In this document: positions 1-7,999 of the stretch, piece after piece
Layout: every line of letters starts with the position of its first letter
Numbering within the stretch: the first letter of the stretch is position 1
From: Pseudomonadota bacterium
GTDB taxonomy: Bacteria > Desulfobacterota > Desulfobulbia > Desulfobulbales > Desulfobulbaceae
Assembly: GCA_009782165.1 (NCBI GenBank)
Contig: WQUH01000171.1
Location: 1-11,313 of the forward strand
Length of the DNA stretch: 11,313 nucleotides
Direction of reading: 5' to 3'
Translations under genes and position numbers: made by a program
The notes under the pieces: model-generated
The model's database searches: none
What the model saw: the letters and a program-made list of their open reading frames with translations, nothing else
What the model was told of the DNA's origin: nothing

Positions 1-1172
1 AAGCCGTTGGTGCCGGGCAGGCCCACCGCCGCCAGGGTAAAGAGGAGAAAGAAGCCGGCAAAGACCGGCATGGTCGAGGCCAGGCCGCCATAGGCCGCGA
101 TTTCACGGGTATGGGTCCGTTCGTAGACCATGCCCACGGCCAGGAACAGGGCCCCGGTGACCACGCCGTGGTTGATCATCTGCAGGATGGATCCTTCCAG
201 GCCCCGCTGACTCAAGGCGAACAGCCCCAGGGTGACGAAACCCATGTGGCTGACCGAACTGTAGGCGATCAGGCGTTTGAGATCGGTCTGGGCCAGGCAG
301 ATGACGGCGCCGTAGACAATGGCGATCACCGACAGCGCCAGCATGGGCAGCATCATCTGCTGGGTGGCCTCCGGCAGGATGGGCAGGGAAAAGCGCAGGA
401 AACCGTATGCGCCCATCTTGATCAGCACGCCGGCCAGGATGACCGAACCGGCGGTTGGGGCCTCGGTGTGGGCGTCGGGCAGCCAGGTATGCACCGGCCA
501 CATCGGCACCTTGACCGCAAAGGCGGCGAAAAAGGCCCAGAAAAGCACGAGTTGCAGCCTGATGGGATAGTCCTGCCCGGCCAGTTTGACAATGTCAAAG
601 GTCTGACCGCCGTTCTGATAGAGGAGGATGATGCCGACCAGCATCAGCAGACTGCCGACCAGGGTGTAGAGAAAGAATTTGACGGTGGCGTAGATCCGGT
701 TCGGACCGCCCCAGATCCCGATGAGCAGAAACATCGGGATGAGCATGGCCTCCCAGAAGATGTAGAACAGGATAAAATCGGTGGCGCAGAACACCCCCAT
801 CATGGCTCCTTCCAGGAGCAGCATGGCAATGAAGAATTCCGACACCCGGTCGCTGACCGATTTCCAGGACACCAGCACCGACAGCGCGATAATCAGGGCG
901 GTGAGCAAGAGAAAAAGAATGCTGATGCCGTCGATGCCCAGACTGTAGTTGATGTTCAGGGCGGGGATCCACGGGCGGTGTTCGATGAACTGCATGGCGT
1001 GGGTCGACTTGTCGAACAGCAGGACCAGCGGCAGGGTCAGGCACAGTTCGACCAGACTGACGAAGAGCGCCATGGTCCGGATGGTGGTGGTGTGCTGCCT
1101 GGGGACGCACAGCAACGACACGCCGCCGAGGACGGGAAAGAAGATCAGGGTGCTGAGCAATGGCATGGTCAT
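1..1172 (-). CDS. nuoM: NuoM, proton-pumping antiporter-like subunit of complex I (3' end cut by window edge)
   Basis: Membrane-arm subunit M of complex I, related to Mrp antiporter subunits, which moves protons across the cytoplasmic membrane. I translated the minus strand: 390 complete codons are present and the gene runs off the left edge in a conserved LPGTNG stretch, so roughly the last quarter is missing. Key antiporter residues are visible: Glu141 in FWEAMLIP, Lys221 in AVKVPMWPVHTWLPDAH, and Lys252 in GVLIKMGAYG. The 31-residue spacing between the two lysines equals that of E. coli Lys234/Lys265. Many hydrophobic helices are evident. The start is taken at ATG 1172; a second in-frame ATG lies at 1166. 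Neither has a clear Shine-Dalgarno sequence, so translation may be coupled to nuoL, which ends 25 nt upstream. The start is uncertain by a few codons; the identity is firm. Confidence 0.96.
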   Translation of the reverse strand, partial: MTMPLLSTLIFFPVLGGVSLLCVPRQHTTTIRTMALFVSLVELCLTLPLVLLFDKSTHAMQFIEHRPWIPALNINYSLGIDGISILFLLLTALIIALSVLVSWKSVSDRVSEFFIAMLLLEGAMMGVFCATDFILFYIFWEAMLIPMFLLIGIWGGPNRIYATVKFFLYTLVGSLLMLVGIILLYQNGGQTFDIVKLAGQDYPIRLQLVLFWAFFAAFAVKVPMWPVHTWLPDAHTEAPTAGSVILAGVLIKMGAYGFLRFSLPILPEATQQMMLPMLALSVIAIVYGAVICLAQTDLKRLIAYSSVSHMGFVTLGLFALSQRGLEGSILQMINHGVVTGALFLAVGMVYERTHTREIAAYGGLASTMPVFAGFFLLFTLAAVGLPGTNG

Positions 1173-1197
1173 CGCGATTTTTTCGTAATAGTTCGGG

Positions 1198-3120
1198 TTA
1201 GAGGCCGATCAGCAGCACGGCCACCAGGGCCAGGGCGCCGCCGCCCATCCAGGCGAGGTAATGCGAAATCTGGCCGTCCTGCAGCCCTCGCAACCGTTCG
1301 GCCAGCCGGCCGATGCTCCGGGGCAGGCCGTTGACCACGCCCTCGATGCAGGCCACGTCAACGATCCGCAGCACCACCTTGCGGCTGAGGGTCAGGGTCG
1401 GCTTGACCAGGATGGCGTCGTACAGTTCATCGACATAGTACTTGCGCAACAGCATCCGGTAGATCATGGGCAGCCGTTCGGCCAGCAGGCCGGGCAGGTG
1501 CGGCCGCATCCGGTACAGATAATAGGCCAGGCCGATGCCACAGGCCCCGGCCAGGACCGAACTGAACATGAGCAGGCCCTCGACGAAGCCGGACACATGC
1601 ACATGGGGATGGCCAAGCACCGGTTCGAGGAAAGCGGCCCAGCGGTTGCCGCCGCCCAGCAGGGCGGGCACGCCGAACCAGCCCGCGGCCACGGCGCCGA
1701 CCGCCAGCAGCATCAGGGGCACGGTGACCACTGCCGGGGACTCGTGCAGATGGTGGCGCTGTTCCTCGGTGCCGCGGAATTCGCCGTGGAAGATGAGGAA
1801 CAGGAGGCGGAAGGAATAGAAGGCGGTCATGAAGGCGACCAGGGTGCCGATGGCCCAGGCGAACTTGCCCGCCGCCAGGTCGGTGTTGAAGGCCATGAGC
1901 AGGATCTCGTCCTTGCTGAAAAAGCCAGCCAGGCCGGGCACGCCGGCAATGGACAGCGAGGCGAGGAGAAAGGTCCAATAGGTGATGGGCATCTGCCGTT
2001 TCAGGCCGCCCATGGAGCGCACATCCTGCTCGTGGTGCATGCCGAGGATCACCGAGCCGCAGCCGAGAAACAGCAGGGCCTTGAAAAAGGCATGGGTGAA
2101 CAGATGGAAGACACCCGCCGAATAAGCGCCGACGCCGCAGCCGATGAACATGTAGGCCAACTGGCTGACTGTAGAATAGGCCACCACCCGCTTGATGTCG
2201 GTCTGGACCAGGGCGATGGTGGCGGCGAACAGGGCCGTGATCGCGGCGAGCACCGTGATCAGGTTGAGGGTCGTGGGCGAGAGGGCGAAGATCGGATTGC
2301 AGCGGGCGACCAGAAAGACGCCGGCCGTGACCATGGTGGCGGCATGGATCAGGGCGCTGACCGGGGTCGGGCCTTCCATGGCGTCGGGCAGCCAGACATG
2401 GAGCGGGATCTGGGCCGACTTGCCGATGGCCCCGCAGAAAAGCAGGAGCGCAATCAGGGTGGCCGCGTCGATCTGGTTGCCAAGGAGGTTGAAGGTCTTG
2501 CCCTGCAGGATGCCGACATTGCTGAACACCTCCTGATAGTGGAGGCTGCCGAACAGGGTGAAGATGAGCAGCAGGCCGATGAGAAAACCGAAATCACCGA
2601 ACCGGTTGACGATGAAGGCCTTTTTGCCGGCATCGGCGGCCGACTGTTTGTTGAAGTAGAAGCCGATCAGCAGGTATGAAGAGAGTCCCACCGCCTCCCA
2701 GCCGAAAAAGAGCTGGAGAAAATTGTTGCCCAGCACCAGCATGAGCATCGAGAAGGTGAACAGGCTCAGGTAGGCGAAGAAACGGTAATAGCCTTCCTCG
2801 CCCTTCATATAGCCCACCGAATAGATATGGACCAGCGAACTGACGCTGGTGACCACGATCAGCATCACCGCGGTCAGTTGGTCGACCAGAAAGCCGACTG
2901 AAACAGTCAAGTTGCCGGACAGGATCCAGGTGTAGATGTCCTGGTTGATGATCACGCCCGACCGGACCCGGAAAAAGGCGGACAGGGCGCAGCAGAAGGA
3001 AATCAGCACCGCGAGGATCGGCAGCCAGTGCGCCCGCGCGCCCCAGCGCCTGCCCACAAGCAGGGTGACGATAAAGGAGGCCAGCGGCAACAGGGGAATG
3101 GCAAGCAGTGAGGCCGGCAT
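1198..3120 (-). CDS. nuoL: NuoL, distal proton-pumping subunit of complex I
   Basis: Membrane-arm subunit L (640 aa, near the usual 600-650), the distal antiporter-like proton channel that also carries the long lateral helix along the membrane arm. Hallmarks in order: Glu142 in FFGWEAVGLSSYLL, FIVNRFGDFGF near residue 170, Lys234 in AIGKSAQIPLHVWLPDAM, His259 in ALIHAATMVTAG. These match the conserved Glu/Lys/His proton-path residues of E. coli NuoL (Glu144, Lys229, His254). A long amphipathic and hydrophobic C-terminal section follows, as expected. The start ATG at 3120 gives the typical hydrophobic N-terminus MPASLLAIPLLPL; an AAGG lies 9 nt upstream. The frame stays open about 129 codons further upstream, but that stretch lies antiparallel in frame space over nuoK and is arginine/histidine-rich nonsense. 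The gene begins 5 nt after the nuoK stop. Confidence 0.98.
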   Translation of the reverse strand: MPASLLAIPLLPLASFIVTLLVGRRWGARAHWLPILAVLISFCCALSAFFRVRSGVIINQDIYTWILSGNLTVSVGFLVDQLTAVMLIVVTSVSSLVHIYSVGYMKGEEGYYRFFAYLSLFTFSMLMLVLGNNFLQLFFGWEAVGLSSYLLIGFYFNKQSAADAGKKAFIVNRFGDFGFLIGLLLIFTLFGSLHYQEVFSNVGILQGKTFNLLGNQIDAATLIALLLFCGAIGKSAQIPLHVWLPDAMEGPTPVSALIHAATMVTAGVFLVARCNPIFALSPTTLNLITVLAAITALFAATIALVQTDIKRVVAYSTVSQLAYMFIGCGVGAYSAGVFHLFTHAFFKALLFLGCGSVILGMHHEQDVRSMGGLKRQMPITYWTFLLASLSIAGVPGLAGFFSKDEILLMAFNTDLAAGKFAWAIGTLVAFMTAFYSFRLLFLIFHGEFRGTEEQRHHLHESPAVVTVPLMLLAVGAVAAGWFGVPALLGGGNRWAAFLEPVLGHPHVHVSGFVEGLLMFSSVLAGACGIGLAYYLYRMRPHLPGLLAERLPMIYRMLLRKYYVDELYDAILVKPTLTLSRKVVLRIVDVACIEGVVNGLPRSIGRLAERLRGLQDGQISHYLAWMGGGALALVAVLLIGL

Positions 3121-3125
3121 GTGCT

Positions 3126-3428
3126 TTAACCTTGCAGATGGTTGATGGTATCGACGTGGACGCTGCGCCTGCTGCGATAGAGGGCAATGGCGATGCCCAG
3201 CCCGATGGCGGCCTCGGCCGCGGCCACGGTGATGATGAAAAAGGTGAAGGCCTGGCCGCGCACACTGTCGAGGAAATGGCTGAGCGCCACCAGGTTGAGG
3301 TTGACGCCGTTGAGCATCAGCTCGATGGACAGAAACATGACGATCACGTTGCGACGGGTGAGAAAGCCGCACACGCCGATGCAAAACAGGATGGCCGCCA
3401 GGGCCATGTACCAGGACAGGGGAATCAC
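3126..3428 (-). CDS. nuoK: NuoK, small membrane subunit of complex I (GTG start)
   Basis: Three-helix membrane subunit K (100 aa, the standard family length), part of the proton path between NuoJ and NuoN. The conserved membrane glutamates fall at Glu36 (FLSIELMLN) and Glu72 (VAAAEAAIG), exactly the E. coli positions. The start is GTG at 3428: it yields the family-typical N-terminus (M)IPLSWYMALAA and has AGGAGGT 6 nt upstream. A longer ATG-started reading from 3482 would add 18 residues of unrelated sequence. The GTG overlaps the nuoJ stop as GTGA (3425-3428), which implies translational coupling. The C-terminal tail after the third helix (SRRSVHVDTINHLQG) is of ordinary length. Confidence 0.98.
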   Translation of the reverse strand: MIPLSWYMALAAILFCIGVCGFLTRRNVIVMFLSIELMLNGVNLNLVALSHFLDSVRGQAFTFFIITVAAAEAAIGLGIAIALYRSRRSVHVDTINHLQG

Positions 3429-4012
3429 CGGAGCACCTCCTGATGGTCGGCATGGGCCGCGGAACATGCCGTGGCCTCGCATTCGCCGGCTGCGCCGACA
3501 CGTTCACCCTGGTTCCGACGCGCCAGCACCAGGCCGCCGATCAGGGCGACCAGCAAGATCAGGCCCGCGATCTCGAAGGGCAGCAGATAGTTGGCATAGA
3601 GTTCCTGGCCCAGGGCCTTGGTATGGGTTGCCTGGCGAATGGCTTCGACTGTCCAGACGCCTTTCTCGCCCAGGGTGAAAACAGGAATGGTCGCGACCAG
3701 ACCCAGGGCCAGACCGGCGGCGATGATCCGGCCGAGCCAGGCGCTGGGGACAAAGGCGGTCAGGTGGAGTTCATCGCGCAGATTGACCAGAAACAGGACA
3801 AACAAGTAGAGCACCAGGATGGCGCCGGCATAGACGATGATCTGCACCGCGGCCAGGAACTCGGCATTCAGGGTCAGATACAGTCCGGCCATGTGGAAAA
3901 ACAGCACCAGGACCATGAGCACACAGTGGACCGGATTGCGCAGGCTGATGGCCAGAAGGCCGCTGGCGACAATCATCAGGGCGCAGTAGATGAAAAAGAG
4001 CTGGAAAAACAT
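3425..4012 (-). CDS. nuoJ: NuoJ, membrane subunit of complex I
   Basis: Subunit J (195 aa) of the membrane arm, next to NuoK and NuoA. Five hydrophobic helices are apparent, including the diagnostic third helix AAVQIIVYAGAILVLYLFV around residues 54-72, the site of the pi-bulge rotation known from complex I structures; Glu51 and Tyr61 are the polar residues there. The start at ATG 4012 (MFFQLFFIYCALM) has AAGGAGGG at 4017-4024, which overlaps the nuoI stop codon. The open frame extends upstream to 4174 but would add 54 residues with no NuoJ character. The C-terminus after about residue 170 is a polar, cysteine-containing tail (GECEATACSAAHADHQEVLR) that is likely cytoplasmic or poorly conserved. 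It ends in a 4-nt overlap with nuoK. Confidence 0.97.
   Translation of the reverse strand: MFFQLFFIYCALMIVASGLLAISLRNPVHCVLMVLVLFFHMAGLYLTLNAEFLAAVQIIVYAGAILVLYLFVLFLVNLRDELHLTAFVPSAWLGRIIAAGLALGLVATIPVFTLGEKGVWTVEAIRQATHTKALGQELYANYLLPFEIAGLILLVALIGGLVLARRNQGERVGAAGECEATACSAAHADHQEVLR
3435..3441 (-). promoter_or_regulatory. Ribosome binding site for nuoK GTG start
   Basis: AGGAGGT on the minus strand lies inside the end of nuoJ and 6 nt before the GTG at 3428. It supports the non-ATG start of nuoK and reinitiation at the GTGA overlap. Confidence 0.85.
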
Positions 4013-4016
4013 CGCA

Positions 4017-4024
4017 CCCTCCTT
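4017..4024 (-). promoter_or_regulatory. Ribosome binding site for nuoJ
   Basis: AAGGAGGG on the minus strand, overlapping the nuoI stop codon and a few nt before ATG 4012. It fixes the nuoJ start against the 54-codon longer open frame. Confidence 0.85.
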
Positions 4025-4661
4025 AAACGTGTCCCGGCGGAAGATGCTGCCGCCAGAGCCGTCCCACCACCTGTTGTTCTCCGCTCCACTCAGACGGCAC
4101 CGGGAGCCGTTTCGGTGCGGGCAGATCGCCTTCCGCCAAGCCGCGCGGCCGCCAGAACGGATTGAGATACCCATCGGCCTGCGAGTCCGGTTGGGACACG
4201 AACCGGTCCCAGTTGTCCAGCAACTGTTCCTTGGTGAACAGCAACGAAGGCCGCTCGAATCGGCTGTACTCGAATACCTTGGTGAGGACGATGGCGTTCA
4301 CCGGGCAGACCTCCTCGCAAAATCCGCAGTAGACACACCGGGGGGCCTCGATGCGGTAGTCATCAATCACCCGGCGGTTGCCCGCCTTCGGGTCTCGGTG
4401 CGTCCGGATCTGGATGCAGCGCGATGGACAGACCGCAACGCAGCGCATGCAGCCGACACAGGTACTGTCGCCGGTCGCGGCATCCCGCACCAGGGCGTGC
4501 TGGCCGCGAAAACCGGCGCAGACCTGCGGCCGCTCGTCGGGGTACTGACGGGTGATCGGCTTGGAAAAGAGCCGCTTCAGGGTCAGGTTCATGCCCTGGA
4601 GGATCTCGATCTGGAAGATCGTGCCCAGCCAACCGCGCCGGGGTTTATACTGAATCTGCAT
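4023..4661 (-). CDS. nuoI: NuoI, 2x[4Fe-4S] ferredoxin-like subunit of complex I
   Basis: Peripheral-arm subunit I (212 aa) carrying clusters N6a and N6b that pass electrons to N2 in NuoB. Two ferredoxin motifs are complete: Cys68/71/74 followed by Cys78-Pro, and Cys109/112/115 followed by Cys119-Pro. The N-terminal segment LKRLFSKPITRQYP (about 28-41) is the usual membrane-surface amphipathic helix of NuoI. The start ATG at 4661 is 15 nt after nuoH; its Shine-Dalgarno is weak (a G-run about 11 nt upstream). ATG 4592 is an alternative but would remove the conserved N-terminal segment. The protein is about 30 residues longer than E. coli NuoI (180 aa), owing to a proline/tryptophan-rich C-terminal tail from about residue 170. 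With NuoE, F and G absent, NuoI is likely the exposed electron entry surface (inference). Confidence 0.97.
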   Translation of the reverse strand: MQIQYKPRRGWLGTIFQIEILQGMNLTLKRLFSKPITRQYPDERPQVCAGFRGQHALVRDAATGDSTCVGCMRCVAVCPSRCIQIRTHRDPKAGNRRVIDDYRIEAPRCVYCGFCEEVCPVNAIVLTKVFEYSRFERPSLLFTKEQLLDNWDRFVSQPDSQADGYLNPFWRPRGLAEGDLPAPKRLPVPSEWSGEQQVVGRLWRQHLPPGHV

Positions 4662-4676
4662 TGTGTAGTTATCCCC

Positions 4677-5645
4677 CTAGGTGAGGATCGCCTTCAGGCA
4701 GGCGGTGAGGACAATATTCGCCAAGGCCAGCGGGATGAGCATCTTCCAGCCCAGGTCCATCAACTGATCGTAGCGGTAGCGCGGCAGTGTGGCCCGGATC
4801 CAGATGAAGATAAACATGAACAGATACACCTTGAGCACGAACCACAGCGGCGGGAAAAAGGGAACCGGAAAGGGCCCGTGCCAGCCGCCGAGAAAACAGA
4901 GGGTGCCGATGGAGGCCATGACCATCATGCCGATGTACTCGGCCATGAAGAAGATGGCGTACCGCATGCCGCTGTATTCGGTGCAGTAACCGGACACCAG
5001 CTCGGTCTCCGCCTCGGGCAGGTCAAAGGGCACCCGATTGGTCTCGGCCAGCATGCTGATGAAGAAAACAAAAAAGCCGAGGCATTGCGGCAGAAGATAC
5101 ATGCCGAGGAAACGGTCGCCCTGGGCCTCGACGATGGCGCTCAGATTGAGCGAACCCGCCAGCAGCATGACCCCGACCAGGCTCAAGCCCATGCTGATCT
5201 CATAGCTGATGACCTGCGCCATGGAGCGCATGCCGCCCAGGAAGCTGTATTTGGAGTTGGACGACCATCCGGCCAGCACCACGCCGTAACTGGCCAGCGA
5301 ACTCATGGCGAAGACGAACAGCAGACCGATGTCGATGTCGGCCAGTACCCAGCCCTTGGCAAAGGGCAACACCGCCAGCGAACTCATCATCGCCACCAGG
5401 CAGATGATCGGCGCGGCCAGGAAGGTCGGCCGGTCGGCGTTTTCAGGGATGATGTCCTCCTTGAAAAAGGACTTGACGCCGTCGGCAATGGGCTGGAGCA
5501 GGCCGTGCCAACCGACCCGCATCGGTCCCAGCCGCACCTGCATGTGGCCGATGATCTTGCGCTCGAAGTAGGTTGCGTACGCCACATGGAGCATGACCAC
5601 CGTAAACAGGATCACAATCCACACAATCAGGAGCAGAATTTCCAT
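4677..5645 (-). CDS. nuoH: NuoH, quinone-site membrane subunit of complex I
   Basis: Subunit H (322 aa, normal length; ND1 homologue) anchors the peripheral arm to the membrane and forms the quinone-binding cavity with NuoB and NuoD. Visible signatures: YFERKIIGHMQVRLGP (26-41), GLLQPIADGVKSFFKED (48-64, ND1 signature 1), and AETNRVPFDLPEAETELVSG (200-219, signature 2) followed by YCTEYSG. About eight hydrophobic helices are present. The start is ATG 5645, with GAGGG 5 nt upstream, giving MEILLLIVWIVILF. An in-frame ATG at 5711 would overlap nuoD and add 22 polar residues not typical of the family. The gene follows nuoD after only 40 nt, in the place where nuoE, F and G lie in a canonical 14-gene operon. 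Confidence 0.98.
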   Translation of the reverse strand: MEILLLIVWIVILFTVVMLHVAYATYFERKIIGHMQVRLGPMRVGWHGLLQPIADGVKSFFKEDIIPENADRPTFLAAPIICLVAMMSSLAVLPFAKGWVLADIDIGLLFVFAMSSLASYGVVLAGWSSNSKYSFLGGMRSMAQVISYEISMGLSLVGVMLLAGSLNLSAIVEAQGDRFLGMYLLPQCLGFFVFFISMLAETNRVPFDLPEAETELVSGYCTEYSGMRYAIFFMAEYIGMMVMASIGTLCFLGGWHGPFPVPFFPPLWFVLKVYLFMFIFIWIRATLPRYRYDQLMDLGWKMLIPLALANIVLTACLKAILT

Positions 5646-5650
5646 ACAAT

Positions 5651-5655
5651 CCCTC
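5651..5655 (-). promoter_or_regulatory. Ribosome binding site for nuoH
   Basis: GAGGG on the minus strand, 5 nt before ATG 5645. It supports this start rather than the ATG at 5711 inside nuoD. Confidence 0.7.
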
Positions 5656-5685
5656 GGGTTCGGAACATTCCAATTCGAAAATGGG

Positions 5686-6912
5686 TCACCGGTCAGATTC
5701 GCCCAGCACAATGTCCAGGCTGCCGATGTTGGCGATCAGGTCGGCGACCAGCCCGCCCTTGGCAATCGCGGCCATGGCCCCGATGTGAATGAACGAGGGC
5801 GAGCGGATATGCATCCGGTAGGGCCGGCTGCTGCCGTCGGAGATGAAATAGAAACCCAGTTCGCCCTTGGGCACCTCGGTGGCCACATAGATATCGCCGG
5901 CGAGGTAGGGGCCGCGGTCGCGGATGAGCTTGATCAGTCCGGCGCCGTAGGTCGTAGCGCCCGCTGCGATGCGGGGCGACGCCTTGGCGGGCATGACCAG
6001 ATCCGGGGCGTCCGGGCCGACGATCGGGCCGGGGGGCAGTTGGTCGATACACTGCTGGATGATCCGCGCCGACTGGTGCAGTTCTTCCATGCGGCAGCGG
6101 TAGCGGGCGTAGATGTCGCCGTCGCGGCCCAGAGGCACCTCGAAATCGACCAGGCCGTAGGCGTCGTAGGGTTGGTGCTTGCGGATGTCGTAATCGATGC
6201 CCGAACCGCGCAGGCAGGCCCCGGTCAGTCCCAGGGCCAGGGCCTCCTCGCCCGTGACCTTGCCGACGCCCACCGTGCGCTTGAGCCAGATGCGGTTGGT
6301 ATCGATCAAGGTCTCGTATTCTTCCATCTTGGATGGAAAGATGTCGAGAAAGCGCTGTAGTTCGCTGATGAAGCCGGCGGTCACATCCTGGCGGACCCCG
6401 CCGATCCGGGGATAGGAAAAGGTCAGCCGCGCCCCGCACAGTTCCTCGAACAGATCCAGCAGGATCTCGCGTTCGCGGAAACAGTAGAGAAACACGGTCA
6501 TGGCGCCGATATCCAGGGCATGGGTGGCCAGCCAGAGCAGATGCGAACAGATCCGCGACATCTCCGCGACCATGGTGCGGATATATTTGGCGCGCAACGG
6601 CACCGAGATGGAGAGCAGACGCTCCACCGCCACGCAGTAGCCGACATTGTTGGCCATGGCGGCGATGTAGTCGAGCCGGTCGGTGAGGATCAGCCCCTGG
6701 GCATAGGTTCTGCTTTCCGCCAGTTTTTCAATGCCCCGATGGAGATAGCCCACCTGCGGCATGCAGGCGAGGATGGTCTCGCCGTCCAGTTCGAGATCGA
6801 CCCGGAGCACGCCGTGGGTGGCCGGGTGCTGCGGCCCCATGCGCAGCGAGTAACGCTCGCCCTCGCCGTCGGGCACCGGCACTTCCAGATGTTGCATCAA
6901 GGGACGGCTCAT
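5686..6912 (-). CDS. nuoD: NuoD, 49-kDa-type quinone-reducing subunit of complex I
   Basis: Subunit D (408 aa), homologous to the large subunit of [NiFe] hydrogenases but without the metal-binding cysteines; it forms the quinone headgroup site beside cluster N2. The family markers are present: GPQHPATHGVLR (26-37), with His29 and His33 in the quinone loop, VGYLHRGIEKLAE (54-66), Tyr70 in the following TYAQ (position of the quinone-ligating Tyr of Thermus Nqo4), and the C-terminal IGSLDIVLGESDR. It is encoded separately from NuoC, unlike the NuoCD fusion of E. coli. The ATG at 6912 overlaps the nuoC stop as ATGA, indicating translational coupling. Length and motifs argue for a functional subunit. 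Confidence 0.98.
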   Translation of the reverse strand: MSRPLMQHLEVPVPDGEGERYSLRMGPQHPATHGVLRVDLELDGETILACMPQVGYLHRGIEKLAESRTYAQGLILTDRLDYIAAMANNVGYCVAVERLLSISVPLRAKYIRTMVAEMSRICSHLLWLATHALDIGAMTVFLYCFREREILLDLFEELCGARLTFSYPRIGGVRQDVTAGFISELQRFLDIFPSKMEEYETLIDTNRIWLKRTVGVGKVTGEEALALGLTGACLRGSGIDYDIRKHQPYDAYGLVDFEVPLGRDGDIYARYRCRMEELHQSARIIQQCIDQLPPGPIVGPDAPDLVMPAKASPRIAAGATTYGAGLIKLIRDRGPYLAGDIYVATEVPKGELGFYFISDGSSRPYRMHIRSPSFIHIGAMAAIAKGGLVADLIANIGSLDIVLGESDR

Positions 6913-7496
6913 GGCGAATCCTCCCGACTTGGCGCCGCCTGTCCGGGCGCATGTCCTTGCGGGTCAAAACCGTATTGGTCAAGCTCTTTAACCTTGGCGA
7001 GCAACTCGGTCATGCCGCTCCACTCCTCCGCTCCCCTGAGCGGGTAGTCCTTGCGCAGGGGATAGCCGACCCAATCATCCGGCAGCAAGACCCGCCGCAA
7101 ATCGGGATGGTTGTTGAAGCGGATGCCGAGCAGGTCGTAGGTCTCCCGTTCCAGCCAGTCGGCTCCGGACCAGAGTTCGACCACCGAATCGATGCCCGCC
7201 TCCCCGTCGTCCACCGCAGCCCGCACCCGGATCTCGTGGCGCAGGGAGACGGAATAGAGATTGTAGACCACCTCGAACCGCGACAATCCCTGCTCCTGGC
7301 GGCCGGCATTGTCCACCCCGCACAGCGAGCGGAGGTGGTTCATCCGGATGCCATCGGTCTCCCGCAGCCAGCGGAGGATATCGACAATCCGCCCCGGCCG
7401 GACGACCACCGCCGTCTGGCCCTGGTGGGTGTACGTGTGCAGGATTGTATCGGGAAATTCGGCCCGCAGCCGGTCGGCTATCGCCATTGACTCCAT
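6909..7496 (-). CDS. nuoC: NuoC, 30-kDa-type peripheral subunit of complex I
   Basis: Peripheral-arm subunit C (195 aa), a scaffold without cofactors that packs on NuoD, NuoI and NuoB. The complex I 30-kDa signature is clear: [20 protein letters not shown] (about 116-135), followed by [18 protein letters not shown]. The start ATG at 7496 overlaps the end of nuoB by 19 nt and has GGAAGAG about 5 nt upstream; ATG 7487 is a possible alternative. The stop overlaps the nuoD start by 4 nt. The C-terminus ends in a polar, proline/glutamine-rich tail ([15 protein letters not shown]), probably flexible. Confidence 0.97.
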   Translation of the reverse strand: MESMAIADRLRAEFPDTILHTYTHQGQTAVVVRPGRIVDILRWLRETDGIRMNHLRSLCGVDNAGRQEQGLSRFEVVYNLYSVSLRHEIRVRAAVDDGEAGIDSVVELWSGADWLERETYDLLGIRFNNHPDLRRVLLPDDWVGYPLRKDYPLRGAEEWSGMTELLAKVKELDQYGFDPQGHAPGQAAPSREDSP

Positions 7497-7999
7497 CGGT
7501 ACTCTTCCTTGCGAATCTTTTCCTGAAGTTGCAGAAAACCTTCGAGCAACGCCTCGGGACGGGGCGGACAGCCGGGAACATACACGTCCACCGGAATGAT
7601 CTGATCAACCCCCTGGGTAACCGCATAGGTGTCGAACACACCGCCGCTGCACGCGCAACTGCCCATGGCCAGGACATAGCGGGGTTCGGGCATCTGGTCG
7701 TACACCCGCCGCAACACCGGCGCCATTTTCTTGCTCAGGGTGCCGGCCACCACCATGCAGTCGGCCTGCCGGGGGCTGGCGCGGAACAGGATGCCGAACC
7801 GGTCGAGATCGTTGGTCGAGGCGCCGGCATCCATCATCTCGATGGCGCAGCAGGCGAGACCGAAGGTCACCGGCCAGATCGAACCGGCCCGCCCCCAGTT
7901 GACCAGCTTGTTCAACGGCCCGAGGAGGGCATTGGCACCGGGAATGTGCCGGACTCCCTCCGCCAGCTTGACCACGGCCGGATCGGCTATTTTTCCCAT
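7478..7999 (-). CDS. nuoB: NuoB, cluster N2 subunit of complex I
   Basis: Subunit B (173 aa) holds the terminal [4Fe-4S] cluster N2 that reduces quinone; it is homologous to the small subunit of [NiFe] hydrogenases. All four ligands are visible: the tandem pair Cys50-Cys51 ([12 protein letters not shown]), Cys115 in GSCACSGG, and Cys144 in VPGCPPRPE, matching E. coli Cys63, Cys64, Cys129 and Cys158 in spacing. The start ATG at 7999 has AGGAGGT 6 nt upstream (8006-8011 and flanking) and overlaps the nuoA end by 13 nt. It sits between nuoA and nuoC in the standard order. Intact ligands imply a working quinone-reducing branch. Confidence 0.98.
   Translation of the reverse strand: MGKIADPAVVKLAEGVRHIPGANALLGPLNKLVNWGRAGSIWPVTFGLACCAIEMMDAGASTNDLDRFGILFRASPRQADCMVVAGTLSKKMAPVLRRVYDQMPEPRYVLAMGSCACSGGVFDTYAVTQGVDQIIPVDVYVPGCPPRPEALLEGFLQLQEKIRKEEYRWSQWR

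Noticed and set aside
111..1334. Long plus-strand open frame opposite nuoM and the nuoL end
   Set aside because: Composition is rich in Gln, His, Asp and Gly with no domain; it mirrors real minus-strand membrane-protein codons in GC-rich DNA.
5646..5685. Small palindrome GGAATGTTCC between nuoD and nuoH as a terminator or scar
   Set aside because: Arms are only 4 bp with no T-run; it is within chance for this length.
3990..5792. 600-residue plus-strand open frame opposite nuoI and nuoH
   Set aside because: No recognisable motif; it covers two certain genes on the other strand and has shadow-type composition.
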